A DNA stretch of 64,000 nt. Origin: Pyrenophora tritici-repentis. Taxonomy: Eukaryota > Ascomycota > Dothideomycetes > Pleosporales > Pleosporaceae. The position numbers and the translations under genes are program-made. This document shows positions 48,256 to 58,643 of the stretch, piece after piece. Each line of letters begins with the position of its first letter. Within the stretch, counting starts at the first letter, position 1. The notes beneath the pieces were generated by a model that was not told the DNA's origin, made no database searches, and worked only from the letters and a program-made list of their open reading frames with translations. The stretch is taken from positions 620,001 through 684,000 of the forward strand of contig NC_089390.1 in NCBI RefSeq assembly GCF_003171515.1, read 5' to 3'.

Positions 48256-51106
48256 ATGGCATCCCGGCCAGAAATCAAAGAAGAGGACGAGTCAGGCTTC
48301 TGCAAGTTCTTTCGCAACTTGGGCGAGAAGCATGACGAGACGGTGCGCATATTCGACCGTGGTGACTACTATAGTGCCCATGGTGAAGATGCAAAGTTTA
48401 TCGCGAATACGGTAAGGAAGATGATTGTGTGTGCCATTGGCTCCCCGCAAGCAGCTGACATGCCTCTAGGTCTACAAAACAACAGCCGTCATACGCAAAC
48501 TGGGCCGCGAACCAGGCCTCGAGTCCGTCACCATGACCATAACCGTCTTTCGCAACTTCCTCCGCGACGCCCTTTTCCGACTCGGCAAGCGAATTGAGAT
48601 TTGGCAATCCACGGGCAAGCGCATGGATTGGAAGGTGGTGAAGCAAGCCTCACCAGGCAACCTGCAAGACCTGGAAGACGACTTAGGTGGTCAAATCGAG
48701 AACGCGCCCATTATACTGGCAGTCAAGGTTTCGGCAAAGGCGTCAGAGGCAAGGAATGTGGGTGTGTGCTTTGCAGATGCCAGCGTGCGAGAACTGGGCG
48801 TCACAGAGTTTCTGGACAACGATCTCTACTCCAACTTTGAGTCGCTGCTGATTCAACTGGGTGTCAAAGAGTGTCTTATTCAGCTTGATTCAAATAAAAA
48901 GGATGTAGAGCTCAGCAAGCTTCGCACCATTGCCGACAACTGCGGATGCGCTGTGGCGGAGCGAGCACAAGCTGATTTCGGCACAAAGGACATTGATCAG
49001 GATCTACCGCGCTTACTCAAGGACGAGCGAGCAGCTGGTTCTCTGCATTTGACGGATTTGAACTTGGCCATGGGTGCCGCTGCCTGTCTCATCCGCTATT
49101 TAGGTGTTATGTCCGACTCATCCAACTTTGGCCAGTATCAGCTCTACCAACACGACCTGTCGCAGTACATGAAGCTTGACGCAGCTGCGCTAAAGGCACT
49201 TAACCTCATGCCAGGGCCACGAGACGGCGCAAAGAACATGAGTCTATACGGCTTGCTAAACCATTGCAAGACACCAACTGGTAGCCGACTACTCGCACAA
49301 TGGCTCAAGCAGCCATTGATGAACGTCAAGGAAATCGAACGACGTCAGCAACTTGTAGAAGCTTTTGTCAACGATACCGAGTTGAGGCAGACCATGCAGG
49401 AGGAGCATCTTCGGTCTATACCGGACCTGTACCGACTGGCGAAGAAATTCCAACGCAAAGCGGCAAATCTGGAGGATGTTGTGCGAGCATACCAAGTCGT
49501 TATTCGACTGCCTGGATTCCTCAGCTCACTCGAGGCTGTCATGGACGAGCAATACAAGGAGCCGCTTGACGCAGAATACACGGATAAGCTCCGCCAGTAC
49601 ACAACGGCATTTGCTGGTCTACAAGACATGGTGGAGACAACTGTTGATCTGGAGGCTCTTGACAACCATGAGTTCATCATCAAGCCGGAGTTTGACGAAT
49701 CCTTGAAGATCATCCGAAAGCGGCTCGATAAGCTCAAGCGCGAGATGGAGTCAGAGCACATGCGCGTGGGAGATGATCTCAACCAGGACACGGAGAAGAA
49801 GCTCTTCCTGGAGAACCACAAGGTCAACGGCTGGTGCTTTCGATTGACGCGCAACGAAGCAGGCTGCATTCGCCAAAAGAAGCAGTACCACGAAATTTCC
49901 ACCCAAAAGAATGGTGTATACTTTACGACAAACACTCTACAGGAGAAGCGACGAGAGTTTGATCAACTCTCGGAAAACTATAATCGCACACAATCTGGTC
50001 TCGTCAACGAAGTCGTCTCAGTCGCATCGTCGTATGTTCCAGTCGTGGAGAAGCTTGCTGCTGTCCTAGCACACCTCGATGTCATAGTCGCTTTTGCACA
50101 CGTTTCCGTTCACGCACCCACCTCATACACTAGGCCAACCATGCACCCTCGCGGGACTGGTAACACTATTCTCAAAGAGGCACGACACCCATGCATGGAG
50201 ATGCAAGATGATATTTCCTTCATCACCAACGACGTATCGCTCGTAAGGAACGAGAGCGAGTTCCTCATCATTACCGGACCCAACATGGGCGGAAAATCGA
50301 CCTACATCCGGCAAATCGGCGTGATTGCACTAATGGCGCAAATCGGTTGTTTCGTACCATGTTCAGAAGCCGAACTAACAATCTTCGACTGCATCCTTGC
50401 ACGTGTCGGCGCGAGCGACAGCCAGATCAAGGGCGTGTCAACTTTCATGGCCGAAATGCTAGAAACAGCAAACATTCTCAAGTCCGCCACAAAGGAATCC
50501 CTCATCATCATCGACGAATTGGGCCGCGGAACAAGCACATACGATGGTTTTGGTCTAGCCTGGGCAATCTCGGAATACATTGTCAAGGAGATTGGTGCTT
50601 TTGCTCTCTTCGCAACGCATTTCCATGAGCTCACTGCGCTCGTGGATACATACCCTCAAGTACAGAACTTGCACGTTGTAGCACACATATCCGAAGGCAG
50701 CGCCCCTGTAGTCAACGATGATGGCGATGTCGACATGGACGCGGTACAAAAGAAGCGCGAGGTAACGCTCCTCTACAAAGTCGAACCTGGTTTCTCAGAC
50801 CAATCGTTCGGCATCCACGTCGCAGAGCTCGTTCGCTTTCCGCAAAAGGTCATCAACATGGCCAAGCGCAAGGCCGATGAACTGGAAGACTTTGCCGGAA
50901 AGCACGAGGAGGGCTTCGTGCAAGCAAGCAAGGAGGACGTCGAGGACGGTAGTCGCTTGTTGAAAGAGGTTCTCAAGACCTGGAAAGAAGAGGTGGAAAG
51001 CAAGGGTCTTACCAAGAAGCAGCAGGTGGAAAGGATGAGAGAGCTGGTCAAGGGTAACGAGAAACTCATGGTCAACAGCTTCTTCAAGGGTATTCAAGCC
51101 TTGTAA
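48256..51106 (+). CDS. MSH2: DNA mismatch repair protein Msh2
   Basis: Two exons (48256-48411, 48470-51106) give 930 residues, the normal Msh2 length. The N-terminal mismatch-recognition domain is followed by the connector, lever and clamp regions. The ABC-type ATPase has Walker A GPNMGGKST at 655-663, a signature-like STFMAEM, Walker B IIIDELGRGTST and the switch FATHFHEL. Msh2 pairs with Msh6 (base mismatches, short loops) or Msh3 (larger loops) and starts repair with MutL proteins. All catalytic residues are intact. The Phe-Tyr-Glu mispair finger of Msh6 is absent, as expected for Msh2. The gene faces IST1 tail to tail with 180 bp between stop codons. Confidence 0.96.
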
Positions 51107-51285
51107 CAGGTGCGGCGCAAAGATGGAGCAATGGGAATGTCTGGGCGTTCAAGGTGTACTAAAACAAAGATTTACCAAGCGGGAAAAGGTCGTCGTCAAT
51201 CTTATCCAGCCTTCTGCCAACATATATCCATGATATCAAAACAATGTAAACCATAATTAAATGCCCGTCATATCCCGCTTTCTGA

Positions 51286-52381
51286 CTAGCGTTTGAGCTC
51301 CGCAAACCGTCTAGCAAGCTCATCTACATCAGGTATCTTTCCCAACCCATCCTCCTTCTTTGCCGGCGGTTTCTTCGTAGCCTCAGTCTTTGCAATCTTC
51401 GCCGCTGCACTCCCCGGTAACTTCAACCGAGGCGCCACATTATCCGTACTGGGACTTGGCGGCACAACGCGCAGCGGACTTTGCGGACCGAGTTTCTTGG
51501 GCGTTGTAGCTTTTGCGAGAGCTTCCCTCTCTTCTTCTTTCTTGCTCTTGCCTGCATCATCTGTCATCAATGGGTCCTCGAGCTCTTGTTCCGCTATGCC
51601 GCCCGCCGGTTCATCGTCATCCTCCTCCCCATCATCATCATCATCGCTCTTTGCCGCCGACCCATACGCCACACCATAGAATTTCGCAATCTCCGCCATA
51701 TACGCCTCGACCAGCTCCTCCTTGGGCGTCTCGACCCGCAGCTTCTTCACCACTCTCTCCGCGACGCCCTCACCCTCCATACTAGCCAGCGCCACCTCTT
51801 TCCCAAACTTCTCCACCAGCAGCGCTCGCACGGTGTGTAGCTCTTTGATCTCCGTGCGCGGCGCGGCGTATATTATGCTTCTTACTGCTTCCTCCAGCGC
51901 GGGATCCAGCATGCCCGATGTGGCCGACGTCGTCGTGTTCGAAGATGAAACCTGCGATTCGAGGAGCTGCGACCGTGCGAGGAGGAGTTCACAGTAGAGT
52001 TCTAGTATCTCGTGTAGTTCGGTGGTTATGTCTGTGCGGATGATGTTTTCGACTCGTATTCGTGCTGATTGTACTTTGCCGGCCTGGTGGGTTCTTGTTA
52101 GTCGTTGCCTTGCTTGCGCGCCTACCTGTCCGCGTGAAACATGTTTCGCAACAGCAGAAAGGAGCATGAAGACGTGTTTACGTACCTCGATTAGCTGCGC
52201 CATGTCTCTTCTTTGCTGCTTCACTTTTGCGCTGTCCTTTTGTTGTACCATGCGTAGTCGCGATATCGACAGCTTGAGCTGCACCTTGAGCTTGTTCTGC
52301 CCCGCGGTTAGTACATGGCGCGGTTTACCACAACGGAAGGCTGAAGAAGTTGCTTACTACTAATGAGACTGTGGGCGCCAT
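51286..52381 (-). CDS. IST1: IST1, ESCRT-III-like regulator of Vps4
   Basis: Three minus-strand exons: 52381-52361 (or to 52358), 52296-52186 and 52083-51286, giving 309 or 310 residues. The start MAPTVSL joins NKLKVQLKLSISRLRMVQQK, and the next junction gives DMAQLIE-AGKVQSARIRVE, both highly conserved in Ist1. The Ist1 domain covers residues 1-180. A variable acidic/Ala/Pro linker follows, and the C-terminus DVDELARRFAELKR fits the MIM1 motif that binds the MIT domain of Vps4. Ist1 acts at endosomes in multivesicular-body formation and in scission. Intron 2 (52185-52084, 102 bp) is a multiple of three without stops, so retention would insert 34 residues. Intron 1 has two in-frame donors, GTAGTA and GTAAGC. 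Confidence 0.93.
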
Positions 52382-52792
52382 GATTTGCGTTTTGTATGTA
52401 CCTTGGTGTTGGTAGGTAGACGTGTCGTTGGGTAGCGTAATAGGTCGCGGTTGTTGTGTAGTGTTAGGCGCCGGTTAGTGGGGCAGACGTAGTTAAGTTA
52501 AGGTGGGGTGTTGAGTTCGTCGGCGCAACGAGCCACATTTTACTAGCGTCATTCCGGAGACCTAACTTCATGCCTATAATTACTAAGAGAGAGAGGTGAT
52601 TCTCTTAGAACCTCTTTGTTGGAAAAACCCACTTTCTGCTACTCTGCAGTCTCGGCTCCACTTTTGTTTCTTCATTGTAGAGATGGAAATGTTCATTGTT
52701 CATGATTCATAATTGAAAGCTATCTAATAGCATCTGCTACATCATCTTCTATGGTCCAACGCTGGCTATGACTGATCCAGTTGTTTTGACTC
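52382..52792. other. intergenic between IST1 and the repeat precursor
   Basis: IST1 promoter and, to the right, the 3' flank of the repeat precursor. Nothing else is supportable. Confidence 0.5.
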
Positions 52793-52915
52793 CTATATAA
52801 GCAACGGACAGTTCATGGTGTTATCTGAACCAAATCTTGAATCAGATCCACAGCTAGGGAAACCTAATAGGCATGTCTCTGGTCCTACACCAGGGCTGCT
52901 CTTCTGGGATTCCCT
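52793..52915 (-). pseudogene. untranslated remnant of a further Cys cassette
   Basis: Directly after the TAG at 52918-52916 the same frame stays open for 40 codons to a second TAG at 52793-52795. It begins with Arg-Glu where the other copies have Arg-Glu-Ala, and has two cysteines six residues apart around a Gly-Phe-Pro also seen in the cassette at 351-376. The nucleotides around the stop match the equivalent boundary near 53147 except for a few substitutions, one of which makes the stop. Confidence 0.7.
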
Positions 52916-54458
52916 CTACTGTGCTGGCTGGCCTTGGCCGTTGACCGCTCCGACGATGGTGGCAGTATCAGCTGCACCACCAATGACGCCGCCTACACCT
53001 TTAACAATGTTTCCGATAATGTTACCCTTGCTCCTCTGTGCCTCGCGCCCAAGAATAATAATGTCATCCCTCCTTCCACAGCCAGTCATAGCTTGGCAGT
53101 GGCCACCGGACTTTCCTCCAATGGGGTTCTTCTGGGCTTCCCTCTTCTGTGCTGGCTGGCCTTGGCCGTTGACCGCTCCGACGATGGTGGCAGTATCAGC
53201 CGCACCCCCAATGACGCCGCCTACACCCTTAACAATGTTTCCGATAATCTTGCCCTTACTCTTCTGTGCCTCGCGCTTCCCAAGACCAGACGCGGTATCG
53301 TAACAGCCGGGAAAACCCATGCATCGGATCTCGTCTTCTCCCCCAATGATTTTCTTCTGGGCTTCCCTCTTCTGTGCTGGCTGACCCTGGACCGCTCCGA
53401 CGATGGTGGCGGTATCAGCTGCTCCACCGAGAGCGCCGCCTACACCCTTGACAATGTTGCCGATAACCTTGCCTTTGCTCCTTTGTGCCTCGCGCCTGAA
53501 ATTGACAGGTACGCCAAGAAAAAGCTCGTCTCTGCAGCCAGTGATAGGACATCGGTGTATCTTTCCACCAATTTCGTTGGCCTCCCTCTTTTCTGGCAGC
53601 GGAATGTCTCCGCCGCTCTGTGCCGGCGGAGCGGTCCAGAAGACCTCGCCCTTACTCTTCTGAGCATCCCTCTTTTGTTGGCCCTGGACCGCTCCGACGA
53701 CGGTGGCCGTATCAGCTGCACCACCGAGAGCGCCTCCTACACCCTTAACAATGTTGCTGATGATCCTTCCTTTACTCCTCTGCGCGTCCCGCTTCTCACT
53801 TGACTGGGTCTCCTCCTCTTGCTTCTGAACTCCCCTGAATGGTGTGGTTGGCAGGATGTCTGCACATGGGGTAGTAAGGCAACCGTTACCAATGCTGCCC
53901 CCTTTAGCCTCCCTCTTGTGTTGGTTGTTGACGAGATCGTCAACCGGCCTGACGCCCTGGGCGATTTGTCCAGCAGCATCGGCCAAGCGATTACCGCGGG
54001 CTACCTTTTTCGAACCAAGCTGCATCTCCGGGTAGGGAATGGCCAGTTGAGGGCGAAACGCCTCTTCGCACTGTTCCCGGTTGACAAAGTTGGCACACTG
54101 CTTGGAGCTTCGTTGCGGGTCCCTCTTTGCGTTTTGCTGAGCCCCCTGGACAGCCTGGCCGATAGTAAGGAAATCGGATACCGCGCTTACAGCATCGCCA
54201 ACGCCCGAGAAGGCTTTGCCGACACGGCTACCACGGCTAGCACGGCCAGAGATCTTGTTGAAGAGATCGACATGCTCCTTGGAACTGTTCATGGATTGTT
54301 AGTTCAATGTTGTTCAAATTTTGATGAAAGACTTACTCAGGCATGACCGCTATGTGACCTAGTCCGGCGTAAGGGTTTGGTTGGCGGTTGGCGGGTGCAG
54401 CACTGGCAGGCATGCCTGCAGTAAAGGCCAGAATGGCGGCGATGGTGGAAGGATGCAT
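52916..54458 (-). CDS. secreted Kex2-processed repeat precursor with two alternating peptide families
   Basis: Two exons (54458-54337 and 54284-52916; 52-bp GTAAGT..CAG intron) encode 496 residues. A signal peptide ends near Ala20 (TAGMPASA then AP). Dibasic Lys-Arg sites lie at 94-95, 164-165, 205-206, 245-246, 273-274, 346-347, 377-378 and 421-422, with Arg-Arg at 304-305 and 445-446; most are followed by Glu/Asp-Ala. They separate two peptide kinds. Type H, at 210-244, 309-345, 382-420 and 459-496, is about 35-39 residues, Gly-rich and hydrophobic (core GNIVKGVGGVIGGAADTAT), with a divergent copy at about 62-93. Type C, at 169-204, 277-303, 351-376 and 426-452, has one Cys pair spaced by 4 or 5 residues. 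The plan resembles yeast alpha-factor precursor, Candida Ece1 and fungal RiPP precursors; no sequence match is claimed. Translation ends at a TAG where the repeats predict Lys-Arg. Confidence 0.85.
52919..53032 (-). repeat. hydrophobic repeat H4 of the precursor
   Basis: Fourth and last hydrophobic unit (residues 459-496), nearly identical to the third at 53263-53147. The other copies are at 53482-53372 and 53779-53675. Copies 3 and 4 share the extra Asn-Gly-Gln-Gly ending; copies 1 and 2 have GALGG in place of GVIGG. This suggests successive tandem duplication from the 5' end. Confidence 0.85.
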
Positions 54459-56656
54459 GTTGAAAGTGTTTTGGTGAAGTGTTGTAGACTTGAAATTGGG
54501 TGAAGAAAGCACCTGGCTTGAAGTTGAGTGAAAAAGTAAAGTTGAAAGTGGTAGATCGAAGAAAAGAACAATGCGGGATAGTCAACCAGTGATTCCGAGA
54601 TAGAATGTAAAAGTTGCTGAAGAACCGAGTGATGCTGATGCGATGATGTTTACTTCTGGTCGAACGCTCATCCCTATATACCAAAGATGCTTTGGAGAAG
54701 CTCTGAATGCCAAGTTAGATGGTATTGTTTCGCGGTGTCGGCTGCCAAGCCAGCACAATAAACATGAACCCATCATCATGCACTTTGACAGGCGATAGCA
54801 ATTGTAGGTTTGTGTGAAACGGAGGTTCTTGGGGGAAGTCGTGGGTATGACCTTGGCGTAGACGTCATGTGAAGCGACCCGCAATGCGTTGGTGCAAACG
54901 CGCCATGCCTTGCACCCCGTACCCCAGCGCACAGACCACCCGGCATGAACCGGCCAGATTTTGACACGAACGCGCTAACTGGTGACAGCGCTAAACAGAA
55001 GGAGGCATGAACGAAGCGGCACCATCTGGTAACTGCGTCTCGACAGCTAATCAAAACGCATCTAAACGAATCCTCGCAGTTTCAAGTGTTTCTACAAATC
55101 TTCTATGCGCTCTGGCTTGGCCTTTACATGCGAATTCTACCTCTGACAGCCTATAACTCACCACAGTCGTCCTAACGAATGAGGGGAGCTTTTCAATCGT
55201 GAACCCGAGCTCGGTGCATGCGCTCAGCAAGACATCGCAAGCTAGTGTCACTCTAATGGCAACCATGGCTGTCGCTTCAGGTGTATAGAAGAGTGGTTTT
55301 TGATATTGAACTTCGCGAGTGCTTCTGTAACCGCTACTTGCATTGAAACAACAGGCTTCGCGGCTGTACAGAGCATACCGCGTTCTTGTTCTCGCCGCCA
55401 CGACTGATTTCTAATTTTGACACTAGACTCCTTTTAGCTCTCGTAGAGGATGTATGGCAAAGACTGCGACTGAATAACGTCGTCTGTCCTATTCGACTGG
55501 CTTTAGAGGATTTTTCCCACATCTTCGTACGTGTTGCGGCTTCCTCGACGATATTGCGCTGGAGACTCATTGGATCTATCTATCCAAAATTCTCAAGCTG
55601 TCCTCGTCCACCATCTTTCAGGAAGCTTCAGAGTGTGCCTTAGCTATACGACCCGTGTTAGGACACTTTGTCTTTGGCCTCATATGGAATTCGACCGAAA
55701 TGTCACCTACATCTGAAGAACTGCTCATAATCTTTGCTACCGTGGATTACCAAATACCTGTGCGTCTTTTCTTCTTTGCCATCGTATTTAAAGTGGATAA
55801 CTTGCTCTAGATTCCTGTTAGTATCTTGTGATAATTGATCCTTCTCGGACATGGGCTTATCAATCCATACTGACTTCTCGATCAATATCGCTACCACTAC
55901 GATACTTCCGCCGAAAAGACTTCTAGATCCAAGACTGCTTCAAAGCTTCAGAAATCTTGTCTGCCCTCATTACGGTTAGCCATCCTGTGATTGGTGTGTT
56001 GTTTAAGGCACGGCAAGGTTTCTCCACGTGTGCGTCATCTAAGCTAGGCCAGAGCTTCTCTACCTAACTTATTGTATCCTGCTGCAAGGGGCTATAATAC
56101 CCCACCAGTTCGGGCTGGGGTAGACATAATGGTAGTAGCTTCAGCTGTGTATTGTTCATTTCTAATGTATGCATCTTGCACTTTGCTAGCTGATCCTAGT
56201 GCACCTAGGTCTACATTACTAGGGAGAGAGTCTTGAGGTGCAGATATAATGCATCTGCTTTAGTAGCATGTTCGACGAAGAACCCCTGTGTGACATGAAC
56301 GTGGAGTCTGATGGAAGATGTGGTTTGAGCTGATGGAGGTAGATTCATTACGTCATGCGCTACCCCTAGCGCGACCTGTGTACCTCCATTACCACTGTTC
56401 AACCTCGATCGACTCATCTCAGACCTATCCAACACAGTTGGAAAACTTTTACGCAATGCTCCATGGCGGGACCCCAGATGCTGAGAGACAATTAAGGGAA
56501 TTGAAACGTGCACGCAGCGATAGTAGTGCTTCAGCATCATCCCGGCGTCGCGATTGTCCTGATACCTCAGCACGGTACGCATATGCGATAACGAGCATCT
56601 CGCCCGAAAAACGTTCTAGTTTGCTTGCAACCGCCCAATGAGGATGGCTTAGGAGC
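54459..56656. other. 2.2-kb intergenic region with only doubtful frames
   Basis: The first 300 bp are the promoter of the repeat precursor. A 116-codon minus frame at 55401-55051 and a 64-codon, Lys/Asp-rich minus frame at 55897-55703 look somewhat protein-like, but neither has a family, a good start context or splice partners. The stretch 55700-56300 is AT-rich. Lineage-specific genes or relics are possible. Confidence 0.4.
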
Positions 56657-57926
56657 TCAATGCGGCTGCGGCTTGTTGGCTATCCGCTTATCCTGCTCTT
56701 CTTTTGGTAGTGTGTCCCATTCAGCCACGTTCTTATCCTTCACGATTGTCAGTATCAACACGAACACAATACGTCTTACATCGACTTACCCATTCTGCTA
56801 CACACTCCGGCTTCCAGTTGCACCTTTCCACCTCGCCATACATGGGGTGATTGTGTCGCGGGTGACGCGACGGCCAGCCCGAAGCGTGATAGTGATGCTT
56901 GACTAGGGCACCTCGCGAACCGTGGTTACCCGAATCAGAATGTCCTTGGCCAGCTGCGAAAGCCTCAACATTGAGGACCAGTATTCCGTTCACCAGCCTC
57001 GACTCCGCTAGGTTGTGGAAGAGATCCCACGTCACCGGCTTCCCACGGTTTTGCGCCGTCATCTGTTCAAGAACAGCCTTTGTAAAAGCCGATGGACCTG
57101 TTCCGCTGATGACTTCGTCGAAGTCTAGTTCCAGCTGCGATAGTGGTACGTCCTTGTCGTTTGAAAGCTCGTGTAGCCAGTCTTGTATGTTCTCGATGAG
57201 CCTCATCATGACCGGAAGCTTAGGCTTTGCGGCGAATGTCCACTGGCAAAACGACTTGCATTTGGATCCGAGAATAGCATGGTCCGAAAATGCCGGCTCG
57301 TCAATTTCCACCCCGATGATCATGTCGACATCTTGCTCAGTGTATCGCTCGGGGATGAACCTGTCGATGGGCCGGAGACACTCCACGTCAATGTCGGCAT
57401 ACACGCCGCCTTCCGCGTACATTACGAGATATCGGAGCAAGTCAGCTTTGATGATGGTGATGTTGAGCTCACGGTACAGATCAACAAGATCCGGCCTGTT
57501 GAACCCATGTGGGCCATAATGCCACTCCAGGTACTCATTCGCGTTGTCATCGGTCAAAACTTCGTAGCGATATCTGGGATTCTTCGCCGGCCATGTCTTT
57601 GCTGAGTCTGAGTCGCGCTGCTCGAATCCGAGAGGGCCAACCTTCCACGTCTGCCATATCTTCCTTGGGATGACTGTATCGGCCGCTTGCAGCGGTTGTT
57701 GGTATCTGAGCTCGCGCTTGTATCTTGAGGCGGCTCGGATGGGTGTTGTGAAGAAATGGGTGTTTGCGAAGAACAAGAAGAGGAAGATAAGAGCAAGATA
57801 CGCGGGCAAGACTCTCCGCACTTGGCTTGTGAGCTTGCCCGAGAAGTGTGCCGTTATTGGGGAGTGTGGAGGCATCGAGATCGAGAGGTGAAGCTTGGGC
57901 GGATGTAGCCTGGGTCGTGTACGCAT
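56657..57926 (-). CDS. GT32 glycosyltransferase, Och1-like
   Basis: Two minus-strand exons (57926-56790, 56731-56657) encode 403 residues. This is a type II membrane protein: a basic N-terminus, then one anchor (LPAYLALIFLFLFFANTHFF, about 39-58), then the lumenal catalytic domain. The start of that domain, PRKIWQTWK, is typical of Och1/GT32 enzymes. The metal-binding DxD is at 178-180 (GGVYADIDVECLRP), preceded by KADLLRYLVMYAEGG. These enzymes transfer mannose or related sugars in the Golgi, to N-glycans or to lipids. The small last exon adds about 25 residues (NVAEWDTLPKEEQDKR) and was placed by a TAAG acceptor at 56732; without it the frame ends a few residues after the donor. The gene is divergent from the acyltransferase gene, 717 bp apart. 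Confidence 0.88.
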
Positions 57927-58643
57927 GCTGCGGATCTCAGAGCATATGAAGCCTCCAACCCTTACCCAGCCGTCCTGAAGTCTATGAAAGATTATTTCAG
58001 TATAAGCCTTGCACATGAGACTCTCGGCCACTTGATAGCGCGGTCGAGGTGCCCGCCAATACCAGCCTCATCCTCATCCTCGGTCCGTCACTTTAACCCC
58101 AGACGCAGGGGCGGCCATACGAAAACATACCCAACTCCGCGTATGCGTCCAGCGGCTACGGATGCACGTTGTGTCAATGTGGTGCGATGACTAAATCAAG
58201 GCGAGTGGCGACTAGGCGAAAGCTTGTCTAGATAGTTTAACCCTTGCAATATTAGTCGGCGGTTTTGACATTTTAGGCGTCTCCCCCACGGCCGACCCCG
58301 CACGGTATCTCACATGTAAGGAACACTCCAATCGTGTCACCAAGTCGCTCGAATACTAGCGTCAGCATGACCCCTTATTGAAATGCCACTAGCGCATGTC
58401 CCCAATCCCGTCACATCCCGCTTGAGCAGTCAATCTGGCTTTGATCGGCGCTTCACTGAGTCCCACTTGTATCTAGTCTGCCATGACTCGACCATCTCCT
58501 AGAATTATTGTTTGAACTCCCTGCGCATATACTGCTCTTCTCTTTTTTATCTCCGGCCTTTGCAAGGCATCACATACTCACATATTCTTGATAGTCGTCG
58601 CTGAGCTTCACTGTCGACAAATACCAGCAGTTCGCCACGCGCA
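57927..58643. promoter_or_regulatory. divergent intergenic region of GT32 and acyltransferase genes
   Basis: Head-to-head genes flank this 717-bp stretch, which must hold both promoters. No coding exon is seen. A CT-rich tract precedes the acyltransferase start. Confidence 0.5.

Noticed and set aside
52934..53803. A 289-codon plus-strand frame over the repeat precursor
   Set aside because: It is the opposite strand of the repeats; the minus frame has a signal peptide, intron and regular dibasic sites, and the plus frame only mirrors the periodicity.
52916..54458. Reading the repeat precursor as a ustiloxin-type RiPP
   Set aside because: No UstYa/DUF3328 oxidase, tyrosinase or peptidase gene is in the window and the units lack a conserved short core; the Ece1 or alpha-factor-like plan fits better.
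55051..55401. 116-codon minus frame
   Set aside because: Overlapped by other frames of equal quality, no motif, no splice partner.
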